From positions 2,480,001-2,544,000 of the forward strand of contig NC_012522.1 of assembly GCF_000010805.1 (NCBI RefSeq): 64,000 nucleotides of DNA, written 5' to 3'. Numbering within the stretch: position 1 is the first letter of the stretch; each line of letters begins with the position of its first letter. The position numbers and the translations under genes were made by a program. This DNA comes from Rhodococcus opacus B4 (GTDB taxonomy: Bacteria; Actinomycetota; Actinomycetes; Mycobacteriales; Mycobacteriaceae). The notes beneath the pieces were generated by a model. That model did not search any database, was not told where the DNA came from, and saw only the letters and a list, made by a program, of their open reading frames with translations. Positions 57,030-64,000 of this stretch are shown here, piece after piece.

Positions 57030-58442
57030 ATGGCGGAGGTGTCGACGATGTTCGATGGTGACAGGACTCGATTCGAGGGCGGGTATCCCACCGAGGAGAC
57101 GATTCGGCGGGCATACGAAGACGCGGATCTGGTGCGGGCGATCCAGTGTTACCGGTTCTTCTATCCGACCGTCTCGCTCGAGGCGACCTGGCGCGGCAAC
57201 CTCTCGGGTGGGGTGGTGCCGAACGAGGTCTTCGCCCTGCTCGAGGGCACCCCGCAGCAGTTCGTGTTCACCCCCAACTCCGACACCCCATATACCGGGC
57301 TGGCGCTGGACTTGAGCGGTGGCCCGATGGTGCTGGAGTTGCCCCCGGGACCGTTGATGGGCGCGGTCAACGACCTGAATCAGCTGTGGGTGATGGATAT
57401 CGGGCTCCCAGGTCCGGCGAAGGCCGCGGGCGGCAAGCATCTGGTAATCCCGCCGGGATACGACGGCGTTGTCCCCGACGATGTCTATTCGGGGCGGTCG
57501 ACGACCAACCGGGTGCTGGTGCTGGTGCGGGCATTGCCGCAGGGCAAGGACGTCGCCGGTGCGATCACGCTGATGAAGTCGGTGAAGGTGTACCCGCACG
57601 AACCGGTCGCTGAATGGCTTGAGCCGACCTGGATCGATCTCAGCCGCCAGGCGGATCTCGATTTCACCCCGGTGCGGTGGGAGGACAATCTCCAGTACTG
57701 GCAGGTTTTGCACGACATCATCGACGCCGAACCCGCGTACGAGGGGTATCGGAGTCAGTACGGTGAGCTCGCCGCGCTCGGTATCGCCAAGGGCGCCCCG
57801 TTCGAGCCGGACGAACGGATGAGCATCATCCTGGCCCGGGCCGCCGAACTGGGGCACGCCCAGCTGTGTGTGCAGTCGTTCGCCGACCGGCGTCCCGACC
57901 GCACGGTGTGGGAGGGACGGCACTGGGAATGGGCGGTGCTCCGGCCGGAGAACGGAACATTCGAGACGGCGAACTACGTGGATCTGTACGCCCGGGAGAA
58001 GTGGTTCTACCAGGCGCAGATCGAATCCCCCGCGATGTTCGCCCGCAGCCCGGGCGCCGGATCGCTGTACTGGCTCGGACTACGTGACTCCGACGGTACC
58101 TACCTGAACGGCTCGAACACCTCCACCCTGACGGTGCCGCAGCCGGTGCCGGCGAAACTGTTCTGGTCGATCACCGTCTACGACGCCGAAACCCGCAGTG
58201 AGATCCGGACCGAGCAGAACCGGGCTGCGCTCCGGTCGCTGTTCGAACTGTCCGACCTCGACCCGCAGGCCCCGATCGTGTTGCACTTCGGTCCGGACTC
58301 CCCGGCGTCGGAGGAGGCCGGCCGCTGGATTCAGACCCTCCCGGGGCAGGGCTGGTTCGTCTACTTCCGCATCTACGGCCCCGACGCGCCGGCGTTCGAC
58401 GGGTCGTGGCAGTTACCGGATTTCGACAAGACGTCGCAGTGA
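57030..58442 (+). CDS. DUF1254/DUF1214 protein
   Basis: 470 residues. The DUF1254 part (about 30-170) has VRAIQCYRFFYPTVSLEATW, TPNSDTPYTGLALDLSGGPM and GPLMGAVNDLNQLWVMDIG. The C-terminal DUF1214 part (about 330-460) has GSLYWLGLRDSDGTYLNGSN, KLFWSITVYDAETRSEI and a Pro/Gly-rich end [11 protein letters not shown]. These paired domains are common in actinobacteria; their function is unknown. No signal peptide is seen. ATG 57048, with GGAGG 8 bases upstream, is as good a start as 57030. Its last 70 bases overlap the end of the convergent MaoC gene. Confidence 0.8.
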   Translation: MAEVSTMFDGDRTRFEGGYPTEETIRRAYEDADLVRAIQCYRFFYPTVSLEATWRGNLSGGVVPNEVFALLEGTPQQFVFTPNSDTPYTGLALDLSGGPMVLELPPGPLMGAVNDLNQLWVMDIGLPGPAKAAGGKHLVIPPGYDGVVPDDVYSGRSTTNRVLVLVRALPQGKDVAGAITLMKSVKVYPHEPVAEWLEPTWIDLSRQADLDFTPVRWEDNLQYWQVLHDIIDAEPAYEGYRSQYGELAALGIAKGAPFEPDERMSIILARAAELGHAQLCVQSFADRRPDRTVWEGRHWEWAVLRPENGTFETANYVDLYAREKWFYQAQIESPAMFARSPGAGSLYWLGLRDSDGTYLNGSNTSTLTVPQPVPAKLFWSITVYDAETRSEIRTEQNRAALRSLFELSDLDPQAPIVLHFGPDSPASEEAGRWIQTLPGQGWFVYFRIYGPDAPAFDGSWQLPDFDKTSQ

Positions 58443-58888
58443 GCATCCGAGGGTCGGTGGTGCACCTGAATGTCGGTGCGCATGATGAACACCGTGTCCC
58501 GGGTCTGGTTCACCAGTGTCCCTTCCAGGGTGATCACATCACCGGTTCCTCGCGCCGCCCGAATGTTCTCGATCACGAAGAATCCGGTGAGGATGTCGCC
58601 GGGGCGTACCGGCCGCACGAAGCGGAGTTCGCGAACGCCGCGGCCGGCGATGATGCGCCAGTGGGTGAAATGCCGCACCGTCGCGAGGCGTTGGAAGATC
58701 CCGAGGGTGTGGATTCCGCTGGCGATGATCCCTCCGAAGTAGCCCTCGGCGGCGGCGTGGCGATCGGTGTGGAAGGTCTGCGGATCCCACGTGGTCGCGA
58801 AGTCGATGATCTCGGTTTCGGTGACCGCGTGTGAGCCGAGTCCGAACCGGTCACCGATGCGCAGGTCACGACCGTAGACGGGGATCAT
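58373..58888 (-). CDS. MaoC-like (R)-specific enoyl-CoA hydratase
   Basis: 171 residues, single hot-dog fold. The hydratase-2 signature is clear: [19 protein letters not shown] with the catalytic Asp and His, followed by [31 protein letters not shown] is the usual later motif. It hydrates or dehydrates an acyl-CoA. The start ATG 58888 overlaps the CoA racemase/transferase stop (ATGA). The C-terminus runs 70 bases into the 3' end of the convergent DUF1254 gene, so the two transcripts are antisense there. Confidence 0.85.
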   Translation of the reverse strand: MIPVYGRDLRIGDRFGLGSHAVTETEIIDFATTWDPQTFHTDRHAAAEGYFGGIIASGIHTLGIFQRLATVRHFTHWRIIAGRGVRELRFVRPVRPGDILTGFFVIENIRAARGTGDVITLEGTLVNQTRDTVFIMRTDIQVHHRPSDAHCDVLSKSGNCHDPSNAGASGP

Positions 58889-59982
58889 CGCGGGGTGACC
58901 CACTGACGGATCTGCTCGGGCAGGCCGAGTGATCGCGGTTGCGAGGGGGTGGTTGTCGGGGTGTCCGAGAAGCGGGGCGCGGGCGCAGGCTGATCGACTC
59001 CCGCGACTGTCGCGAACGTGCCGCGGGCGGCCATGTGCGGGTGCTGCAACGCCTCGTCGTAGGTCAGGACCGGAGTCACACAGGCGTCGGTGGTCGCGAA
59101 GACCTGGGCCCACTCGTCGCGAGTACGGGATTTGAACGCGATCTCGAACTCCGCCCGCAGGTGTGCCCACCCTTGCCGATTCCACTGCCCCGGTAGTCGG
59201 GTGGCGTCGAGTTGCAGGCCGTCGAGCAGTTGGGCGTAGAACTGCGGTTCGATCGCACCGACCGCCACGTGTTTGCCGTCCGCGCACTCGTAGGTGTCGT
59301 AGAAGGGGTGCGAGCCGTCGAGCAGGTTCTCACCGCGGCCGGTGGCCCAGGTTCGGTTGCTGCGCAGCGACCACATCATCTGCGCCAGCACACTGGCACC
59401 GTCGACCATGGCGGCGTCGACGACCTGCCCGCGACCGGAGGACTCGCGTGCGAACAGCGCCGCGAGGATGCCGACGACGAGGAACATCGAACCGCCGCCG
59501 AAGTCGCCGACCAGGTTCAGCGGTGGTACCGGCCGGTCGCCTGCCCGGCCGATGTTGTCGAGGATCCCGGTGAGGGAGATGTAGTTGATGTCGTGGCCGG
59601 CGCGGTCGGCGAACGGGCCGCTCTGCCCCCAGCCGGTCATGCGGCCGTAGATCAGCCGGGGATTGACGGCCTGGCAGTCGTCGGGTCCGAGGCCGAGCCG
59701 TTCGGTGACACCGGGGCGGAAGCCCTCGACGAGGACATCGGCGTGCTCGATCAGCTCGAGGATCCGGTCACGGTCCGCGGTGTTCTTCAGGTCGGCCTCG
59801 ACGATGTGGCGGCCGCGGAGGGTGGCGTCTGCGTCGATGGTGGTGCCGGGCGCGTCGGTGTGGGTGCGGCGTTCGACCCGGACGACCTCGGCGCCGAGGT
59901 CGGCCAGGAGCATGCAGGCGTGCGGGCCGGGGCCGATGCCGGCGAGCTCGACGACGCGTAGGCCGTTCAGGGGTCCGGTCAT
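58885..59982 (-). CDS. CaiB/BaiF-family protein, alpha-methylacyl-CoA racemase-like
   Basis: 365 residues from ATG 59982 (GAAGGA). The N-terminus [20 protein letters not shown] and [12 protein letters not shown] are typical of the family. [20 protein letters not shown] and [19 protein letters not shown] match alpha-methylacyl-CoA racemases, in which His and Asp of these segments are the two acid-base residues. [20 protein letters not shown] follows. A racemase would convert 2R- to 2S-methylacyl-CoA for beta-oxidation of branched or sterol side chains; a CoA-transferase function is the alternative. ATGA overlaps occur at both ends. Confidence 0.85.
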   Translation of the reverse strand: MTGPLNGLRVVELAGIGPGPHACMLLADLGAEVVRVERRTHTDAPGTTIDADATLRGRHIVEADLKNTADRDRILELIEHADVLVEGFRPGVTERLGLGPDDCQAVNPRLIYGRMTGWGQSGPFADRAGHDINYISLTGILDNIGRAGDRPVPPLNLVGDFGGGSMFLVVGILAALFARESSGRGQVVDAAMVDGASVLAQMMWSLRSNRTWATGRGENLLDGSHPFYDTYECADGKHVAVGAIEPQFYAQLLDGLQLDATRLPGQWNRQGWAHLRAEFEIAFKSRTRDEWAQVFATTDACVTPVLTYDEALQHPHMAARGTFATVAGVDQPAPAPRFSDTPTTTPSQPRSLGLPEQIRQWVTPR

Positions 59983-60827
59983 GAGATGGGTTCCTTCTCT
60001 CGGGCGGCCGCGCGGATGGCGTCGGCGCCGGCGGGGTGCACGATCTGGCCGTGCTGGGCGATGTTGTGGGCGTGGCCGAGGTTGTGAAGCGCGAGTGCCG
60101 CATCGAGGGCGGTGGACTGTCCCTGGGCGTCGAGGCTGCGGTTGATGCTTTCCTTCGCCAGGCGCAACCCGAACGCGGGACGGGTGGCAATGGCGGTGGC
60201 CAGGTCCAGGGTGAAGGTGTCGAGGTCGGCGGTGGGGACGAGATGGTTGATCATTCCGACCTGCTGCGCCTCGGCTGCGGTCAGCGCCCGTCCGGTGAAC
60301 AGGATCTCTTTGGCCTTGCGGGCGCCGAGTTCCCAGGCGTGGGTGAAGTATTCGACACCGTTGACGCCGAATGCGGTGACCGGGTCGGAGAAGGTGGCGT
60401 CGTCGGCGGCGACGATGATGTCCATCGGCCAGAGCAGCATCAGTCCGCCGGCGATGGTCCGGCCCTGGGCCTGGGCGATGGTCGGTTTCGGGATGTTCCG
60501 CCACCGCTTGCACAGGCCCAGGTATGCCTCGCATTCGAAGGCGTAGTGCCCCTCGATGCCGGACGCGCCGAGCCCGGATTGCATCGTGGCCACCGGGGTG
60601 CAGGGCATCGCGAAGCCGGCCTCGAGGTCGTGGCCGAAGGAAAAGTCGGGTCCGTCCGCGGCCAGGACGATGACCTTGACTTCGTTGTCGTCGGTGGCGG
60701 CGGCGAGGGCGGCGTCGAGTTCGTAGAGCAGCTGTGGGCTCTGGGCGTTGCGCATTTCCGGGCGGGCCAGCACGATTCGGGCGATTCCCGGGGCGGGGTC
60801 TTCCCGCCGGATGAAGCCGGCCATCAC
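59979..60827 (-). CDS. Enoyl-CoA hydratase/isomerase (crotonase family)
   Basis: 282 residues. [20 protein letters not shown] at the start, the first oxyanion loop [20 protein letters not shown], and a second one near [20 protein letters not shown]. The usual crotonase catalytic Glu pair is not obvious ([20 protein letters not shown] follows), so it may be an isomerase, hydrolase or decarboxylase rather than a hydratase. ATG 60827 overlaps the ligase stop, and its own stop overlaps the racemase start. It belongs to the minus-strand acyl-CoA operon. Confidence 0.84.
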   Translation of the reverse strand: MMAGFIRREDPAPGIARIVLARPEMRNAQSPQLLYELDAALAAATDDNEVKVIVLAADGPDFSFGHDLEAGFAMPCTPVATMQSGLGASGIEGHYAFECEAYLGLCKRWRNIPKPTIAQAQGRTIAGGLMLLWPMDIIVAADDATFSDPVTAFGVNGVEYFTHAWELGARKAKEILFTGRALTAAEAQQVGMINHLVPTADLDTFTLDLATAIATRPAFGLRLAKESINRSLDAQGQSTALDAALALHNLGHAHNIAQHGQIVHPAGADAIRAAAREKEPIS

Positions 60828-62344
60828 ACGTACTGCTTCCGGAGTTCGCGTTTGAGGATTTTGCCCGCACCCGACATCGGAAAGCTGTCGACGATTTCGA
60901 GGCTGCGGGGCACCTTGTAGCCGGCGATCTCCCGTTTGCTGTGCTCGCGCAGTTCGTCGAGGGTCAAGGTGGTCCCGGGCTTGAGGGTGACGACGGCATG
61001 GACGCGTTCACCCCACCGGTCGTCGGGCACGGCGATCACCGCGCACTGGGTGACCGCGGGGTGTTTCGCGAGAACGTTCTCGACCTCGATGGAGTACACG
61101 TTCTCTCCACCGGAGATGATCATGTCCTTGATCCGGTCGGCGACGAAGACGTAACCGTCGCCGTCCATGGTGCCGCCGTCGCCGGTGTGCATCCACCCGT
61201 TCCGGAGGGCGGCCGCGGTCTCGTCGGGTTTGTTCCAATAGCCGAGCATCACGTGGTCGCCGGTGACGATGATTTCGCCGAAGTGACCGCGCGGCACTTC
61301 GTTTCCGTCCGGATCGACGATCTTGATCAGAGTGTGGGGGGCGGCGCGTCCGGCGGAGCGGCGCCGGATCGGGTGGTGGTGGTCTTCGTCGTGCAGCAGG
61401 CTCGCGACCGGGGCCAGTTCGGTCATGCCGTAACCCTGGAGGAATTTCGCCGACGGGAATGCGGTGCGGGCGCGGTCGAGGAGGGACTCGGAGATCGGGG
61501 ACGCCCCGTACATGATGTGGCGCAGACTCGACAGGTCGAACTCCGCGAGCCGGGGGTGATCGACGGTCATCTGGATCATGGTCGGGACCAGGAGGGCGTC
61601 GGTGACACCGTGGTCGGCGATCGCGGTCAGGGTGGTGACCGGGTCGAACGCCGGAATCATCACGTGGGTGCCGCCGAGCAGCATGTGCCCGATCACCGAG
61701 GCGAGGTCGGCGAGGTGGAACATCGGTGCGGCGTGCAGGGCCCGCCCGGCGGTGGACCAGGCGCCGGTGGCCGCGCATCCGGTGGCGGAGGCGAACAGGT
61801 TGCGGTGGCTGAGCATCACCCCCTTCGGGAAGCCGGTGGTGCCACCGGTGTAGAAGATCCCGGCGAGGGCGTCGCCGCGGCGGCGGGCGTCGGGCACCGG
61901 GGTCGACTCGGTCGCCAGCGTCTCGAACGCCAGCATGCCGTCGGGCGTGGGTCCTTCCCCGCAATGGATCACGGTCGTCAGATGCGGGCACAATGCCTGC
62001 AGTTCGGCGGCGAGGGCGACGAATGCGTCGTCGAGGAAGAGCACCCGGACACCGGCCTCGTCGAGCGAGTACGCGATCTCCTTGACCGACCACCGGGTGT
62101 TGACCGGCACGATGACCGCATCCGCCCATGCGACGGCGAGGATGATCTGGAGGTAGCGGTCGGAGTTCAGGGCGAGAAGGGCGATCCGGTCGTCGGTGTC
62201 GGTGCCGAGGCCGCGCAGTCCCCCGGCGAGGGCCGCGACTCGGTCGTAGGTTTCGGTGTGGGTGAGGCTGCGGTCACCGCAGATGGTGGCGACCGTGTCG
62301 GGGCGTTGTTGCCGGTTGCGGTGCAGTGGTTGGGTCAGATGCAT
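60824..62344 (-). CDS. Acyl-CoA ligase (AMP-forming, FadD-like)
   Basis: 506 residues. AMP-binding motif [43 protein letters not shown], the hinge [20 protein letters not shown] and the catalytic C-terminal Lys in [12 protein letters not shown]. It activates a carboxylic acid to its CoA thioester with ATP. The short chain length suits medium-chain, aromatic or side-chain acids rather than very long fatty acids. It overlaps the enoyl-CoA hydratase start (ATGA). With two hydratases, a racemase and MaoC, it forms a degradation operon for an acid I cannot name. Confidence 0.9.
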   Translation of the reverse strand: MHLTQPLHRNRQQRPDTVATICGDRSLTHTETYDRVAALAGGLRGLGTDTDDRIALLALNSDRYLQIILAVAWADAVIVPVNTRWSVKEIAYSLDEAGVRVLFLDDAFVALAAELQALCPHLTTVIHCGEGPTPDGMLAFETLATESTPVPDARRRGDALAGIFYTGGTTGFPKGVMLSHRNLFASATGCAATGAWSTAGRALHAAPMFHLADLASVIGHMLLGGTHVMIPAFDPVTTLTAIADHGVTDALLVPTMIQMTVDHPRLAEFDLSSLRHIMYGASPISESLLDRARTAFPSAKFLQGYGMTELAPVASLLHDEDHHHPIRRRSAGRAAPHTLIKIVDPDGNEVPRGHFGEIIVTGDHVMLGYWNKPDETAAALRNGWMHTGDGGTMDGDGYVFVADRIKDMIISGGENVYSIEVENVLAKHPAVTQCAVIAVPDDRWGERVHAVVTLKPGTTLTLDELREHSKREIAGYKVPRSLEIVDSFPMSGAGKILKRELRKQYV

Positions 62345-62381
62345 CAGTGGTCCTCGGGCTCGAGTGACGACAGGGGTGGGA

Positions 62382-63185
62382 TCAGACGGTGGGGGCGGGG
62401 CGTCGGTCGGCAGAAAATCCGGCGACGGCGTCGGTGTGGTCGACCGTGTTGAGGCCGATGACCTGCGAGCGCAACTCGAGTTCCAGGTGTTCGCGGAAAC
62501 CGCTGGATGAGTTGCTCGCGTCGAGCAGTTCCTTGGTCAGTTGCACCCCCATCGGCGGCATCGACGCGATGGTCGCCGCGAGGGTGAGTGCCTCTGTGAG
62601 GGGGTCGGGCACGACGGCCTGAACGAGGCCGAGGTGTTCGGCGCGCGGTGCGGTCAGGGCGCCGCCGGTGTAGAAGAGTGCGGCGGCGTGGCCGGGGCCG
62701 ATGAGCCGCGGCAGCAGCCACGACAGCCCGAGGTCGCCGGCGCTCATCCCGAGTTTGACGAACACGGCGTCGAAGCGGGCGTCGGCGGCGGCGAGCCGGA
62801 TGTCGGCCGCGGCAGCGAGCGCGAACCCGGCCCCGACTGCGTGTCCCTGGACCGCGGCGATGACGGGTTGAGGTATCTCCCGTATCGCGGTCACCGCGGA
62901 CACTGCTCGGCGCATGGCCGCGTAGGTCGCCGCCATCGGGTCTCCGGTGTCCTGGACCAGGCCGACGCGCAGGTCCATCCCCGCGCAGAAGGCCCGGCCT
63001 GCCCCGCACAGCACCACCACCCGGCATCCCGGGGTGTTGCCGAGTTCGCGTAGTGCCCGTTCCAGATCGGCGAACATCGTCCCGGTGAGCGCATTGAGCT
63101 TGTCCGGCCGGTCGAGGGTGAGAATTCCGACGCCGTCGGTGCGCACCTGTGTGCGCACGTGCCCGGCCGCTGTGGGCTCAGGCAT
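62382..63185 (-). CDS. Enoyl-CoA hydratase/isomerase (second)
   Basis: 267 residues from ATG 63185. Crotonase motifs: VGILTLDRPDKLNALTGTMF, VVVLCGAGRAFCAGMDLRVG, PVIAAVQGHAVGAGFALAAA and ADIRLAAADARFDAVFVKLG. SAGDLGLSWLLPRLIGPGHA holds the position of the second catalytic Glu, here apparently Asp or absent, as in many actinobacterial EchA paralogues. It lies 37 bases upstream of the acyl-CoA ligase at 60824-62344 and 22 bases downstream of the partial ligase, so it is in the same operon. Confidence 0.86.
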   Translation of the reverse strand: MPEPTAAGHVRTQVRTDGVGILTLDRPDKLNALTGTMFADLERALRELGNTPGCRVVVLCGAGRAFCAGMDLRVGLVQDTGDPMAATYAAMRRAVSAVTAIREIPQPVIAAVQGHAVGAGFALAAAADIRLAAADARFDAVFVKLGMSAGDLGLSWLLPRLIGPGHAAALFYTGGALTAPRAEHLGLVQAVVPDPLTEALTLAATIASMPPMGVQLTKELLDASNSSSGFREHLELELRSQVIGLNTVDHTDAVAGFSADRRPAPTV

Positions 63186-63207
63186 CGATCCGCACCTGCC
63201 AGTAGGG

Positions 63208-64000
63208 CTAATTGAGCTTGCGTTTGAACAACTTTCCGGTGTCTTCGCGGGGCAGGGTGTCGTCGAAGGCGACGACCTCGGGGACCTTGTACTTCGCGAG
63301 GTGGCCGGTGACGTGGGTGCGGATGTCCTCGGCGCCGACCCTCGCGTCGGGTTCGAGTTCGATGTGCGCGGCCAGGGCCTCCCCGAAGTCGGGATCGGGG
63401 ATGCCGAACACCGCGACATCGCGCACCCCGGGCACGGTGATGATGCAGGCCTCGATTTCGGCGGGGTAGATGTTGACTCCGCCGGAGATCACCATGTCGT
63501 TGCGGCGATCGCTGAGATACAGGTATCCGTCGGTATCGAGGTAGCCGATGTCGCCGACCGACAGGAATCCGTCGCGTTCGATCTCTCGCCGCTTGGCGTC
63601 GTTGCCGAGGTAGGTGAAGTCCGGCCAGACGGAGAACGGTTTGATGTAGATCTCCCCCGCCTGGCCCGGTGGCAGTTCGGTTCCGTCGTCGTCGAGGATT
63701 TTCACTTCGACGTCGGCGAAGGGGCGGCCGACGGTGCCGGGGTGTTCGAGCCATTGCTCGCTGGTGCAGTTGACCGCGGCACCGGTCTCCGAGCCGCCGT
63801 AGTACTCGTGCACGATCGGGCCCAGCCAGTCGATGATCGCGCGTTTGACCTCCTGCGGGCACGGAGCCGCCGCATGGACGATCGACTTCAGCGACGACAG
63901 GTCGTATCGGGCGCGAACGTCCTCGGGCAGTTTCAGCCATCGCACGAACATCGTCGGCACCATCTGAAGGTGTTCGATCCGCCGCTCCTGTATCAGAGCG
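63208..64000 (-). CDS. Acyl-CoA ligase (FadD-like), 5' end outside the window
   Basis: The frame is open to the window edge; about 264 C-terminal residues are visible. IVHAAAPCPQEVKRAIIDWL, EYYGGSETGAAVNC, GDIGYLDTDGYLYLSDRRND, MVISGGVNIYPAEIEA and the catalytic Lys in EDTGKLFKRKLN place it in the FadD/long-chain acyl-CoA ligase group, of the kind often found with steroid or aromatic degradation genes. The N-terminal ATP-binding motif would lie beyond 64000. It is the most upstream gene of the operon seen here. Confidence 0.86.
   Translation of the reverse strand, partial: ALIQERRIEHLQMVPTMFVRWLKLPEDVRARYDLSSLKSIVHAAAPCPQEVKRAIIDWLGPIVHEYYGGSETGAAVNCTSEQWLEHPGTVGRPFADVEVKILDDDGTELPPGQAGEIYIKPFSVWPDFTYLGNDAKRREIERDGFLSVGDIGYLDTDGYLYLSDRRNDMVISGGVNIYPAEIEACIITVPGVRDVAVFGIPDPDFGEALAAHIELEPDARVGAEDIRTHVTGHLAKYKVPEVVAFDDTLPREDTGKLFKRKLN

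Overview
The window is high-GC actinobacterial DNA of the mycolic-acid-bearing group, most probably a Rhodococcus. This rests on an MbtI-type salicylate synthase, an Mtb12-like protein, WhiB proteins, IdeR/DtxR-type iron boxes and dense ATGA/GTGA start-stop overlaps. It reads as ordinary chromosome carrying accessory islands; I found no rRNA, tRNA or CRISPR.

Layout. 0-5.2 kb: a cis-3-hydroxyproline dehydratase-like enolase, a quinone oxidoreductase, a secreted CocE-like hydrolase and a GntR/FCD regulator. 5.2-28.3 kb: a siderophore locus driven from two divergent promoters with iron boxes (about 14.08 and 21.78 kb). It has three NRPS proteins (ArCP-Cy-A-PCP; C-A-PCP-E; C-A-PCP-C-A-PCP), a ferri-siderophore lipoprotein, an Mtb12-like protein, and a coupled operon of hydroxamate acyltransferase, salicyl-AMP ligase, salicylate synthase, acylating aldehyde dehydrogenase and N-monooxygenase. 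The domain order predicts salicylate-oxazoline-D-aa-aa-aa with at least one hydroxamate. No thioesterase, MbtH or exporter is in the window. Both ends of the locus carry the same palindrome, with gene stop codons inside it.

28.3-36.4 kb: an aryl-amine module (His-rich membrane protein, copper amine oxidase, two APC permeases, phenylacetaldehyde-type dehydrogenase, IclR regulator). 36.4-39.3 kb: an SGNH hydrolase, a WhiB, and a decayed stretch with a P-loop ATPase pseudogene and a permease pseudogene. 39.4-47.5 kb: a hydroxy-amino-acid (serine-type) catabolic cluster with a PucR regulator. 48.4-49.5 kb: a second, closely similar WhiB and a TspO-like membrane protein.

49.8-54.6 kb: a mobile-element patch with a Tn554-like pair of tyrosine recombinases, a serine resolvase with an out-of-frame zinc-ribbon tail, and a truncated, frameshifted HemK-type methyltransferase. 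54.8-58.4 kb: a DUF3089 lipase with a TetR regulator and candidate operator, and a DUF1254/DUF1214 protein, with a permuted duplication spanning the region. 58.4-64 kb: a tightly coupled acyl-CoA operon (MaoC hydratase, CoA racemase/transferase, two enoyl-CoA hydratases, two acyl-CoA ligases) that runs off the right edge.
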